In this document: positions 17,078-26,265 of the stretch, in pieces
Position numbering within the stretch: the first letter of the stretch is position 1
How the letters are laid out: each line of letters starts with the position of its first letter
Assembly (NCBI RefSeq): GCF_020042345.1
Contig: NZ_CP083387.1
Location: 2,480,001 to 2,544,000, forward strand
Origin: Arachidicoccus terrestris
GTDB lineage: Bacteria > Bacteroidota > Bacteroidia > Chitinophagales > Chitinophagaceae
Reading direction: 5' to 3'
Length of the DNA: 64,000 bases
The notes under the pieces: generated by a model
Database searches by the model: none
Told to the model about the DNA's origin: nothing
Seen by the model: only the letters and a program-made list of their open reading frames with translations
Position numbers and translations under genes: made by a program

Positions 17078-19978
17078 ATGCATTCTCGTCATAAATGTAA
17101 AAACCGCATCTCTGTGTTTAAAAAAAGCCTGGGACTTGCTTTTGTTTCCTTTATAGCCTTGAGTACGAATGCTCATGCTCAATTGGAGTGGCCTGTTATT
17201 ACCCAGCAGGCAAAGCCTTGGGCACGTTGGTGGTGGGAAGGTAGCGCCGTTAATGAAAAAGACCTTTCTGATGTTTTGCATCTCTACAAAGACGCAGGGC
17301 TGGGGGGCCTTGAAATAACGCCTATCTATGGGGTGAAAGGAGAAGAGGCAGATAATATTCTATTTCTCTCTAAAAAGTGGATGCAGGTTTTTGATTACAC
17401 TTTGAAGGAGGGCAAAAAGCTGGATCTTGGAATGGACCTGGCAAATGCCACCGGATGGCCTTTTGGTGGCCCATGGGTAACAGATGCAGATGCCAGCAAA
17501 TCCATGGAATTCAAACAGTATACACTGCAAAAAGGCGAAAGCATCCAAGAGCCGATTACCTTTATACAAAAGGCCTTGGTGCGTGGTGAACACAGGCCTG
17601 CGGTAGATATTTCATTGATAAAAGATCCTATTAGCCTCAATAGCAGTGCTGACCTCCAAAAATGGGCATTGGATCAGGTACGCTTTCCCGTAAAATTACC
17701 GCTGATCTGCCTGATGGCCTATGATGAGAAAGGCCGTCAGACGGACTTAACTTCTTTGGTAGATAAAACGGGCCATCTCAATTGGAAAGCGCCTGCTGAC
17801 GGTTATAGGCTGTATGCGGTTTTTCAGGGGCTGCACGGAAAAATGGTAGAAAGAGCCGCACCCGGGGGAGAAGGCTTTGTAATTGATCATTTTTCCGCCG
17901 CCGCAGTAGACCATTATCTGGCGCATTTTGATTCAGCCTTTAATGGAGACGCATTAGATGGACTGCGCGGGTTTTTTAATGACTCTTATGAGGTGGACGA
18001 TGCAGCTGGTGAAGCAGATTTTACGCCGAAGCTATTTGGTGAATTTAAAGCGATGCATGGCTACGATTTAAAGCAATATTTGCCCCTGTTACTGGATAAA
18101 GATAACGAGACTGAGCAGGCGTCGCGGGTGTTGTCCGATTACCGGGAAACCATCGGCGATCTGCTTTTAAGGCATTTTACGGAAAAATGGCAACATTGGG
18201 GAAAATCAAAAGAGAAGCTGATCCGCAATCAATCGCACGGTTCTCCGGCTAATATTCTGGATCTTTACGCAGCTGTAGATATTCCCGAAACCGAAGGGAC
18301 AGATAAACTACGATTTAAGTTTGCTTCGTCTGCCGCAAATGTAACCGGAAAAACATTGACGTCCTCAGAATCTGCGACCTGGCTAAAAGATCATTTTCTT
18401 TCTTCTCTGGCGGATGTCAAAAAAGCAATTGACCTGTATTTCCTGGGCGGGGTTAACCATATATTTTATCATGGTGTGGCTTATTCTCCGGTGAACGCCG
18501 TCTGGCCGGGATGGTTATTCTATGCCGCCGTGCATTTTCAGCCGACCAACCCACAGTGGCATAACTTTTCTAAGCTTAATGAATATATCGCCCGCTGCCA
18601 GTCTTTTTTGCAAAACAGCGAGGCTGACAATGATGTGTTGCAGTATTTTCCGATTTATGATAGTTATGCGTCCAGAGGAAGATCATTATTAAAGCACTAT
18701 GACGGTATGAAAGGCTTTGAGGGGACGGCGTTTAAAAGTAATGCGGAGTGGATGCTGAATAATGGATATAGTTTTGATTTTATATCGGATCGTCAGATCG
18801 GCCAACTGAGTTTTGACGATGATGGGATTAAAACTGCCGGAGGCCACTATCAAACCATCTTGGTTTCCGCAGTTACCTACATGCCGGAACGTACTTTAGA
18901 GAAGATCCTGCAACTGGTCAGAGCAGGTGCCACGGTACTGGTATATGATCATTTGCCTGAAAGCGTCAATGGGCTTGGCCGGCAGGCAGGCAGACAAAAG
19001 AAATTTGATAACCTGATTCAGTCGCTGCGTTTTGCTACTTCAAAGCGGGGTATTCAGAAAGCCTCGCTTGGGAAAGGAACGGTATTGCTGTCTAATGATC
19101 TTGCCGCTTTACTGGCGGCCGGGAAGATAAGAAAAGAGACCATCAGTGATCAGACAGGCCTTCAGTTTATTCGCAGAAAGCAGGGTAATGGTCATTATTA
19201 CTTTATCGATAATCGTAGTGACAGTGCCTTTGAAGGCTGGGTAAGCTTGCAGGCAATTAAAAAAGGTGCAGCTTCTTATGCACTGTTTAGCCCTATGCGG
19301 CATAGTAGCGGGATAGCCCGTACCAGAGATATCAATGGCAAAAAAATGGTGCTGCTACAACTCCGGCCTTGGGAAAGTATTATTATTCAAGCGAGTACCG
19401 CCCCGGTCAGAGGGGCCGGATATGTCTATACAGAAAAGCTAGCTGACCCAATACCACTGAAAGGCACCTGGAAATTAAGCTTTAAATCGGGTGGGCCTGT
19501 CCTTCCTAAAGCTGTTACTATGAGTCAGTTACAGTACTGGTCGACCCTTTCTGATACCAACGCCCTTAACTTTTCAGGAACAGCAGATTATACACTCGAA
19601 TTTAAAAAGCCGATTCCTGACAACTCGGCAAAATGGTGGCGTTTAGACATGGGTGATGTAAAAGAAAATGCGGAAGTCTTTTTAAATGGTCAGAAGCTGG
19701 CGACACTGATCGGCCCCGATTTTACCCTGGATATTGACGATAATCTACTGAAAAAGAATAACCAGATAACGATTCGGGTATCCAATCTCATGGCTAACAG
19801 AATCCACTATATGGATAGAAGCGGCCTCAATTATAAGATGTTTTATAATATCAACTTCCCGGCTCACGAAGCGGAAAACAGAGGCAGGGATGGGTTATTT
19901 ACGACAATAAATTGGGATGTAAAGCCTTCGGGATTAACAGGCCCCGTCACCTTAACCCCAATTGGGCCCAAGCCCTAA
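17078..19978 (+). CDS. GH106 alpha-L-rhamnosidase, secreted
   Basis: Predicted GH106 alpha-L-rhamnosidase, a family known from Bacteroidota rhamnogalacturonan and RG-II loci. The 966-residue protein has a signal peptide ending ALSTNAHAQ, immediately followed by the family's N-terminal barrel hallmark PWARWWWEGSAVNEKDLSDVL and GGLEITPIYGVKG. Acid-rich barrel segments (GFFNDSYEVDDAAGEADFTPKLFGEF) and a C-terminal galactose-binding-like beta-sandwich (WWRLDMGDVKENAEVFLNGQKLATLIGP) are present; the overall length is near the family norm. It has its own copy of the shared promoter and precedes the rhamnose operon, so hydrolysis feeds free L-rhamnose to RhaT. The exact linkage attacked is unknown. 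Confidence 0.92.
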   Translation: MHSRHKCKNRISVFKKSLGLAFVSFIALSTNAHAQLEWPVITQQAKPWARWWWEGSAVNEKDLSDVLHLYKDAGLGGLEITPIYGVKGEEADNILFLSKKWMQVFDYTLKEGKKLDLGMDLANATGWPFGGPWVTDADASKSMEFKQYTLQKGESIQEPITFIQKALVRGEHRPAVDISLIKDPISLNSSADLQKWALDQVRFPVKLPLICLMAYDEKGRQTDLTSLVDKTGHLNWKAPADGYRLYAVFQGLHGKMVERAAPGGEGFVIDHFSAAAVDHYLAHFDSAFNGDALDGLRGFFNDSYEVDDAAGEADFTPKLFGEFKAMHGYDLKQYLPLLLDKDNETEQASRVLSDYRETIGDLLLRHFTEKWQHWGKSKEKLIRNQSHGSPANILDLYAAVDIPETEGTDKLRFKFASSAANVTGKTLTSSESATWLKDHFLSSLADVKKAIDLYFLGGVNHIFYHGVAYSPVNAVWPGWLFYAAVHFQPTNPQWHNFSKLNEYIARCQSFLQNSEADNDVLQYFPIYDSYASRGRSLLKHYDGMKGFEGTAFKSNAEWMLNNGYSFDFISDRQIGQLSFDDDGIKTAGGHYQTILVSAVTYMPERTLEKILQLVRAGATVLVYDHLPESVNGLGRQAGRQKKFDNLIQSLRFATSKRGIQKASLGKGTVLLSNDLAALLAAGKIRKETISDQTGLQFIRRKQGNGHYYFIDNRSDSAFEGWVSLQAIKKGAASYALFSPMRHSSGIARTRDINGKKMVLLQLRPWESIIIQASTAPVRGAGYVYTEKLADPIPLKGTWKLSFKSGGPVLPKAVTMSQLQYWSTLSDTNALNFSGTADYTLEFKKPIPDNSAKWWRLDMGDVKENAEVFLNGQKLATLIGPDFTLDIDDNLLKKNNQITIRVSNLMANRIHYMDRSGLNYKMFYNINFPAHEAENRGRDGLFTTINWDVKPSGLTGPVTLTPIGPKP

Positions 19979-20000
19979 TGTTAAAAGAAAATGACGGGGA

Positions 20001-20045
20001 CAGGATAGCACAGGATAGTCATAAACAATCATAAGTTTATTTTTG
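20001..20045 (+). promoter_or_regulatory. Shared direct-repeat activator site and -7 box, rhaT promoter (site A)
   Basis: CAGGATAGCA-CAGGATAGTC (20001-20020) is the cleanest tandem copy of the motif. After 17 bp comes TATTTTTG (20038-20045), a full match to TAnnTTTG. The -7 box is only 34 bp from the rhaT start, giving a short leader. Confidence 0.85.
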
Positions 20046-20079
20046 AAAAATATAATTATAGAATTTCTAACCCTTCTTT

Positions 20080-21156
20080 ATGCAGTTAATACTTGGGATC
20101 ATTTATCATTTCTTGGGAGGATTTGCTTCAGGAAGCTTTTATATTCCCTATAAGAAAGTAAAGGGCTGGGCCTGGGAATCCTTATGGATTGCTGGCGGTA
20201 TATTCTCCTGGCTGATCATTCCCTTTCTGGCTGCCTGGCTGACCATCCCGGATTTTACTGCAATAATCAGCCATGCGGACGCCCATACTATTACCATTAC
20301 CTATATATTTGGCGTACTTTGGGGAATAGGTGGCCTGACCTATGGACTGGGCGTACGGTATTTAGGAGTCGCATTAGGCAGCACGATTATTCTGGGGCTC
20401 TGCTCAGTGTTTGGATCCCTGATCCCTTCCGTATACTATAATTTTTACCCAGCCGAAGGGCATGATTCTTTTACAGATTTATTGCATAATACCTGGGGAC
20501 AGACCGTACTGCTGGGTATTCTGATTTGTGTTGTGGGTATCATTGTATGTGGCAAGGCGGGCATGCTGAAAGATAAAGATCTGCAAAAAGACACTGAATT
20601 AAAGAAAAAGGAAGAGTATAAGATTGGCCTTGGCCTGACTGTCGCTATTATCTCCGGTATATTAAGCGCCTGCTTCGCTTTCGGCATTGATGCAGGAAAA
20701 TCCATGGCTAATGAGGCCAACGATATATGGAAACTGACTCATACAGGTCAGGGAGAGTTTCTGTTTCAGAATAATGTCACCTACATTATTATATTATTGG
20801 GGGGACTGACCACTAATTTTATCTGGTGTATGATGCTGAACGCCCGCAACAGAACCTTTGGCGATTATACCAATAAGAAAACCCCTTTGATCAAGAACTA
20901 TTTATTCTGTGCACTTGCCGGAACGACCTGGTTCTTACAGTTCTTTTTTTATGGAATGGGGGAAAGCAGGATGGGTAATGGGCCAAGCTCCTGGATTCTG
21001 CATATGGCCTTTATCATCCTCGTCGCCAATTTGTGGGGCCTGGCTCTCAAAGAATGGAAAGGCGTGCAAAAGAGAACCTATGCCGCTATTTTGGCAGGGA
21101 TTGCCCTGATTATTATATCAGTTCTCGTCGTTGGTTACGGAAATTCATTAAAATAA
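20080..21156 (+). CDS. rhaT: L-rhamnose/H+ symporter RhaT
   Basis: Inner-membrane L-rhamnose-proton symporter of the drug/metabolite transporter superfamily. The 358-residue protein is almost entirely hydrophobic with about ten predicted membrane segments, close to the 344 residues of the E. coli protein. Family features include the N-terminal LGIIYHFLGGFASGSFYIPYKKVKGWAWE and VLWGIGGLTYGLGVRYLGVALGS, and the C-terminal ILVANLWGLALKEWKG. It is the first gene of the rhamnose operon, 35 bp before the aldolase/dehydrogenase gene, and is driven by the promoter at 20001-20045. The run of rhamnose enzymes downstream makes the assignment secure. Confidence 0.96.
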   Translation: MQLILGIIYHFLGGFASGSFYIPYKKVKGWAWESLWIAGGIFSWLIIPFLAAWLTIPDFTAIISHADAHTITITYIFGVLWGIGGLTYGLGVRYLGVALGSTIILGLCSVFGSLIPSVYYNFYPAEGHDSFTDLLHNTWGQTVLLGILICVVGIIVCGKAGMLKDKDLQKDTELKKKEEYKIGLGLTVAIISGILSACFAFGIDAGKSMANEANDIWKLTHTGQGEFLFQNNVTYIIILLGGLTTNFIWCMMLNARNRTFGDYTNKKTPLIKNYLFCALAGTTWFLQFFFYGMGESRMGNGPSSWILHMAFIILVANLWGLALKEWKGVQKRTYAAILAGIALIIISVLVVGYGNSLK

Positions 21157-21191
21157 AACATCATTAAATTAAAAAATAAACACAAATTGAT

Positions 21192-23312
21192 ATGTCTGAA
21201 GTAAAAACACAATTTAAACACGTAAGCTACTTATGGGATGACGACCAGGCAGCGAAACTGGCTGGCGATGAAGTCGCATTGCTGGTTTATCGTTCTAATT
21301 TGTTAGGTGCCGATTTACGTCTCACTAATTATGGAGGAGGGAATACCTCCTGTAAAGCGATGGCAAAGGATCCTCTCACGGGAAATGAAGTAGAGGTCAT
21401 GTGGGTAAAAGGAAGTGGCGGCGATCTGGGTACGATGAAAAGAAGCGGACTTGCAGCTTTATATGTTGACAGGTTAAGAGCGCTTAAGAATATTTACAGA
21501 GGAATTGAACATGAAGATGAAATGGTGGGTCTGTTTAATCACTGTATTTATGATCTGGCTAGCAAGGCACCTAGTATTGATACACCGTTACATGGGTTTT
21601 TACCATTTAAGCATATTGATCACCTGCACCCGGATGCTGCGATTGCCATCGCGGCAGCAAAAGATGGAAAGAAGATTACTCAGGAACTATTTGAAGGCAC
21701 CATCGGCTGGGTTGACTGGCAGAAACCGGGATTTGATCTGGGTTTACAATTGAAGCAATGTCTGGATGAGAACCCTGGTATACGGGGGATTATGCTGGGA
21801 TCCCATGGCCTGTTTACCTGGGGTGATACAGCCTATGAAAGCTATATCAATACGCTCGAGGTAATTGAACGTTGTGCAGACTATATTGAGGAGCATATTG
21901 GAAAAGATAAACCTGTATTTGGTGGTCAAAAGATAGAATCTCTGGCAAAACAACAGCGTCTGTCACAGGCGGCTGCTCTTGCGCCGGTTCTTAGAGGATT
22001 TTGTTCTTCCGAGCGGAAAATGTTGGGTCATTTTACGGATGATGACCGTGTTCTGCAATTTATCAACTCTAATGACCTGGACCGTTTAGCCCCTTTAGGT
22101 ACCAGTTGCCCGGATCATTTCTTAAGAACTAAAATTTCACCTCTGGTGCTGAACCTGGCGCCTGATGAAGATCTGAGTGACGTCAAGGCCATAAAAGAAA
22201 AGCTGCAGCCTCTGTTTGTGGATTACCGGAAGATGTATACCGAGTATTACGAGACTTGCAAACATCCGAACAGCCCGGCGATCCGTGATGCCAATCCGGT
22301 TGTTATTCTCTACCCGGGGGTGGGAATGTTTACTTTCTCCAAAGATAAACAAACTGCTCGTGTCGCCGCAGAATTCTATATCAACGCGATCAATGTAATG
22401 CGCGGATCTGAAGCTATTTCAGAATACACTTCGCTACCCCGTCAGGAAGCGTTCAATATTGAATATTGGTTACTGGAAGAAGCGAAGTTGCAGCGCATGC
22501 CCAAGCCTAAATCTCTGAGTGGGAGAATTGCATTGATCACCGGCAGTGCAGGTGGAATTGGTAAAGCCATCGCGAAGAAATTTGTAGAAGAAGGTGCCTG
22601 CGTGATTTTAAATGATGTTAACGAAGAGCGACTGGAAGGTGCTGTAGAAGAATTTAAAGGATTATTTGGTAAGGACGCAGTTGCCTCTACTACTTTAAAC
22701 GTCACCGATAATCAAAGTATCGTCGCTGCGTTTGACGCAACCGCTCTGGCATTTGGCGGTGTGGATATTGTTGTCAATAACGCAGGTATCAGCATTTCCA
22801 AATCCATCGAGGATCACTCCATTGAAGAGTGGGATAAGTTGTATGATATTTTAGTCAAAGGTCAATTCCTGGTTTCCAAGGCAGCCGCTGTCGTTTTGCG
22901 CAAGCAAGACATTGGCGGTGATATCGTCAATATCGTTTCCAAGAACTCGGTGGTCGCAGGCCCGAATAATGCGGGTTATGGCTCTGCAAAAGCAGCTCAG
23001 GCGCATCTGACCAGGCTTTTGGCAGCAGAACTCGGAAAAGATAAGATCCGGGTTAACACCGTGAATCCTGACGCAGTCATCGCTAACAGTAATATCTGGG
23101 CCGGCGGTTGGGCTGAAGGACGTGCAAAGGCTTATGGTATTACAGTAGATGAACTGCCTGCATATTATGCAAAAAGAACGCTTCTTAATGAAATCATTCT
23201 TCCCGAAGATATTGCCGATGCCTGTTATGCATTTGTTGGCGGTCTGTTGAATAAGTCAACAGGTAATATCCTGAATGTGGATGGTGGCGTAGCCATGGCT
23301 TTTGTTAGGTAA
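21192..23312 (+). CDS. rhaD: Bifunctional rhamnulose-1-phosphate aldolase/L-lactaldehyde dehydrogenase
   Basis: Fusion enzyme (the type called RhaEW in Bacillus) that cleaves L-rhamnulose 1-phosphate to dihydroxyacetone phosphate and L-lactaldehyde and oxidises the latter to L-lactate. Residues about 1-400 are a class II aldolase domain, with metal-ligand histidine segments TPLHGFLPFKHIDHLHPDA and GSHGLFTWGD. Residues about 440-706 are a short-chain dehydrogenase with the nucleotide motif ITGSAGGIGKA (about 448), NNAGIS, and the active-site YGSAKAA (Tyr about 596). The length, 706 residues, is that of the full fusion. It lies between rhaT and rhaI in the same orientation. A downstream L-lactate dehydrogenase fits L-lactate as the product. 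Confidence 0.95.
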   Translation: MSEVKTQFKHVSYLWDDDQAAKLAGDEVALLVYRSNLLGADLRLTNYGGGNTSCKAMAKDPLTGNEVEVMWVKGSGGDLGTMKRSGLAALYVDRLRALKNIYRGIEHEDEMVGLFNHCIYDLASKAPSIDTPLHGFLPFKHIDHLHPDAAIAIAAAKDGKKITQELFEGTIGWVDWQKPGFDLGLQLKQCLDENPGIRGIMLGSHGLFTWGDTAYESYINTLEVIERCADYIEEHIGKDKPVFGGQKIESLAKQQRLSQAAALAPVLRGFCSSERKMLGHFTDDDRVLQFINSNDLDRLAPLGTSCPDHFLRTKISPLVLNLAPDEDLSDVKAIKEKLQPLFVDYRKMYTEYYETCKHPNSPAIRDANPVVILYPGVGMFTFSKDKQTARVAAEFYINAINVMRGSEAISEYTSLPRQEAFNIEYWLLEEAKLQRMPKPKSLSGRIALITGSAGGIGKAIAKKFVEEGACVILNDVNEERLEGAVEEFKGLFGKDAVASTTLNVTDNQSIVAAFDATALAFGGVDIVVNNAGISISKSIEDHSIEEWDKLYDILVKGQFLVSKAAAVVLRKQDIGGDIVNIVSKNSVVAGPNNAGYGSAKAAQAHLTRLLAAELGKDKIRVNTVNPDAVIANSNIWAGGWAEGRAKAYGITVDELPAYYAKRTLLNEIILPEDIADACYAFVGGLLNKSTGNILNVDGGVAMAFVR

Positions 23313-23372
23313 TTTAAAGTAAGATAGTTTTGAATAGTGGGTGGAAGAAAGTTTCTGTGATGTGGAAACTGT

Positions 23373-23457
23373 ATTATTTTACACATTGTAATTTAGACAG
23401 GTATTGATTTTGATGAAGTGGGATGTGAACCCGTTGGATTACTTTGTGTAAAATAAT
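23373..23457. repeat. 13-bp perfect inverted repeat between rhaD and rhaI
   Basis: ATTATTTTACACA (23373-23385) is the exact reverse complement of TGTGTAAAATAAT (23445-23457); the arms are separated by 59 bp. It fills most of the 179-bp gap between the aldolase fusion and the isomerase genes and ends 34 bp before the rhaI start. In RNA it could form a long-looped stem that acts as a processing or attenuation element. It is not followed by a T tract, so it is not an ordinary terminator. Confidence 0.6.
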
Positions 23458-23491
23458 CTTCCTAAAACAATTAATCTTAAAAGAATAAAAC

Positions 23492-24766
23492 ATGCGTATA
23501 GATAAACAGCAAATTGCTTCCTTTAACGAAGGTTTGTTATCCGAACATACGAAACGTTTTGACTACATATCTTCATATATTAATGATGTCGATACGGTTA
23601 TAGAGAAGTTAGTGGCTTTTCAGATTGGCATTCCAAGTTGGGCATTAGGTGCGGGCGGTACACGTTTTGGCCGGTTTCATTTTGGCGGCGCGCCCAGTAC
23701 ACTTGAAGAAAAAATTGATGATGTGGGCTTATTACATGCCCTCAACCGCAATAGTGGTTCCATCTCCTTACATATCCCCTGGGATATCCCTGCAGATTAT
23801 GCTGCGATCAAGAAAGCGGCCGCAGATAATGAGCTGAAATTTGATGCGGTTAACTCCAATACGTTTCAAGATCAGCCTGATCAGCCTCTGAGTTATAAAT
23901 ACGGGTCACTGCAAAATGTGGACAAAGCCACTAGGAAGCAGGCTATTCAGCATAATATTGAAGTGATCAAGCATGGTGTGGAATTGGGATCTAAGGCATT
24001 AACGGTTTGGCTGGCGGATGGATCTTGCTTTCCCGGACAATTAAGTTTTAGGAGAGCCTTTGATAATACGCTGGAAAGCCTGCAGGAAATCTATAGTGCG
24101 CTTCCTGAAGATTGGAAGGTATTTGTTGAGTATAAAGCATTTGAGCCCAATTTTTATTCTACTACGGTAGGCGATTGGGGCCAATCTTATTTGTATGCCA
24201 GTAAATTAGGTAAGAAGGCATATACGCTGGTAGACTTGGGGCATCACTTACCTAATGCCAATATTGAACAGATTGTTGCTTTGTTACTAAATGAAGGTAA
24301 GTTAGGTGGTTTTCATTTTAACGATTCTAAATACGGGGATGATGATCTCACTGCCGGGAGCATTAAGCCTTATCAGCTTTTCCTTATTTTCAATGAATTG
24401 GTGGATGGTATGGATGCCCGCGGCATGAACCATGCAAGTGATCTCGGATGGATGATTGACGCTTCACATAACGTAAAAGATCCGCTGGAGGATCTGTTAC
24501 AGTCTGTGGAGGCAATAATGGCCGCCTATGCGCAGGCTTTATTGGTTGATAAAAAGGCGCTGGAAGATGCCAGAAACAACAGCGATGTTGTCAGGGCCCA
24601 GGAGATCCTTCAGAATGCCTTCAGGACAGATGTCAGACCGCTCGTAGCGGAAGCAAGAAGAAGAGCAGGGGGTGCGTTACAACCACTATCTTTGTATCGG
24701 CAACTGGATGTAAGAGCGCAATTGATTAAAGAGAGAGGGGAAGATTCTAAAACAACCGGATTGTAA
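23492..24766 (+). CDS. rhaI: L-rhamnose isomerase (RhaI type)
   Basis: Converts L-rhamnose to L-rhamnulose in the cytoplasm. The 424-residue TIM-barrel protein is of the RhaI type, as in Pseudomonas stutzeri and many Bacteroidota, and not the E. coli RhaA type. The four expected metal ligands are visible in order: E213 (FVEYKAFEP), D248 (VDLGHHLPNAN), H275 (GGFHFNDSKYGDDDLTAGS) and D323 (LGWMIDASHN). This spacing matches the ligand spacing of the P. stutzeri enzyme. It is third in the rhamnose operon and the kinase gene follows after 3 bp. Confidence 0.95.
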   Translation: MRIDKQQIASFNEGLLSEHTKRFDYISSYINDVDTVIEKLVAFQIGIPSWALGAGGTRFGRFHFGGAPSTLEEKIDDVGLLHALNRNSGSISLHIPWDIPADYAAIKKAAADNELKFDAVNSNTFQDQPDQPLSYKYGSLQNVDKATRKQAIQHNIEVIKHGVELGSKALTVWLADGSCFPGQLSFRRAFDNTLESLQEIYSALPEDWKVFVEYKAFEPNFYSTTVGDWGQSYLYASKLGKKAYTLVDLGHHLPNANIEQIVALLLNEGKLGGFHFNDSKYGDDDLTAGSIKPYQLFLIFNELVDGMDARGMNHASDLGWMIDASHNVKDPLEDLLQSVEAIMAAYAQALLVDKKALEDARNNSDVVRAQEILQNAFRTDVRPLVAEARRRAGGALQPLSLYRQLDVRAQLIKERGEDSKTTGL

Positions 24767-24769
24767 AAA

Positions 24770-26146
24770 ATGATTATGGACAAAATACCTGTCATCGCAT
24801 TATTTGATATTGGGAAAACAAATAAAAAGATCTTTCTTTTTGATGAGCATTACCGGATCGTATTTGAAAAGTCTGAATGTTTACCAGAATCTGTGGATGA
24901 AGATGGGTTCCCTTGTGAGGATGTAAATAAGCTTCGTGACTTTGTTGTAAGCGGGCTGGATGAATTACTGAGGAAGCGTAAGTTCATGATCCGGGCCGTG
25001 AATATCAGTTCTTATGGTGCCAGCTTGGTTTATATAGATGACAAGGGTAACCCGATTGCACCGTTGTATAATTATCTGAAGCCATTTCCAAAAGCACTGG
25101 AAGGTCAATTTTATGATACGTATGGCGGTTGTGAAAAGGTAGCGCTTAAAACGGCCTCTCCGTGTTCGGGCAGCCTGAATTCAGGGTTGCAACTGTACCG
25201 GATTAAGTATGAACAGCCCGCATTGTTCGAAAACATTCATTATGCACTACATCTTCCTCAATATCTGAGCTCACTGATTACCGGGAAGTTTTATTCTGAT
25301 ATTACCAGCCTGGGCTGCCATACACAGTTATGGGACCTGGCTAAGGAAGATTATCATCAGTGGGTATACGCGGAAGGCCTGGATAAGAAATTAGCGCCTC
25401 TTTTCCCTTCAGATGAGATTGTGCAACCGGATACGGCTAAGTACAGTGTCTCTGCAGGTGTCGGATTGCATGACAGCTCGGCAGCCTTGATTCCTTATCT
25501 GTCTAACTTTAGTGAGCCCTTCGTCTTGATCTCCACCGGTACCTGGTGCATCAGTCTGAATCCATTCAATGACAGTCCATTAACCGAAAAGGAGATACAA
25601 CAAAATTGTCTCTGTTATATCAGCTACAAGGGGACGGCGGTGAAGGCGTCCAGATTGTTTGCCGGGTATGAACATGAACAACAGTCGGGCCGTATCGCAG
25701 AGCATTTTCATATAGACATCGATGCATTAAGAAACGCGGAATATAACCGCGCGATTATCAATAAATTGAATACGTCGACTGTTTTCGAAACAGAAAGTTT
25801 TGCAGAAGTGCCACTGGAGAAGTTTGAAGACGGGATAGAGGCCTATCATGCGCTGATGATGTTTATCGTTTCAGAACAGTTCAACAGTACCTCCATTATT
25901 TTACAACGAGGTGTGACGAAAAAGATTTTTGTCGATGGCGGGTTTGGACGCAATACCATCTATATGAATCTGCTGGCCGCTGTCTTCCCGGAGATTGAGG
26001 TGTATGCAGCCTCCATGGCGCAGGCAACTGCACTGGGAACTGCCCTGGCGATACATTCGAGTTGGAATGACCGTCAGCTACCCAATGATATCATTGACCT
26101 GAAATATTATTCTGCACCTTATTATGCAATAAATCTAAGAGTCTGA
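24770..26146 (+). CDS. rhaB: L-rhamnulokinase, FGGY family
   Basis: Predicted to phosphorylate L-rhamnulose at C1. The 458-residue FGGY-family kinase has the N-terminal phosphate motif ALFDIGKTNKKIFLFDE, the substrate-domain loop SCGxHTQLWDL-like segment GCHTQLWDLAKEDYHQW, and the C-terminal ATPase-domain motif FVDGGFGRNTIYMNLLAA. It starts 3 bp after rhaI, so it is translationally close-coupled. ATG codons at 24770 and 24776 are both possible starts. Although FGGY kinases vary in substrate, the position directly after rhaI makes rhamnulose the likely one. Confidence 0.9.
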   Translation: MIMDKIPVIALFDIGKTNKKIFLFDEHYRIVFEKSECLPESVDEDGFPCEDVNKLRDFVVSGLDELLRKRKFMIRAVNISSYGASLVYIDDKGNPIAPLYNYLKPFPKALEGQFYDTYGGCEKVALKTASPCSGSLNSGLQLYRIKYEQPALFENIHYALHLPQYLSSLITGKFYSDITSLGCHTQLWDLAKEDYHQWVYAEGLDKKLAPLFPSDEIVQPDTAKYSVSAGVGLHDSSAALIPYLSNFSEPFVLISTGTWCISLNPFNDSPLTEKEIQQNCLCYISYKGTAVKASRLFAGYEHEQQSGRIAEHFHIDIDALRNAEYNRAIINKLNTSTVFETESFAEVPLEKFEDGIEAYHALMMFIVSEQFNSTSIILQRGVTKKIFVDGGFGRNTIYMNLLAAVFPEIEVYAASMAQATALGTALAIHSSWNDRQLPNDIIDLKYYSAPYYAINLRV

Positions 26147-26215
26147 TAGTTGGATAACGTATAAATCAGATCGTAAGTTGCTAAGATAATACAGAAAATT
26201 TCCCGTGTTTCGAAT

Positions 26216-26223
26216 TACATTTG
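26216..26223 (+). promoter_or_regulatory. Possible -7 box upstream of lldD
   Basis: TACATTTG is an exact match to TAnnTTTG, 42 bp upstream of the L-lactate dehydrogenase start. A CGGAC/GTCCG inverted repeat follows it. No good -33 element is seen, so lldD may also be read through from the rhamnose operon. Confidence 0.35.
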
Positions 26224-26265
26224 CATATACCGGACCAGAAAAAATAGTCCGTTTTATTACTAGTT

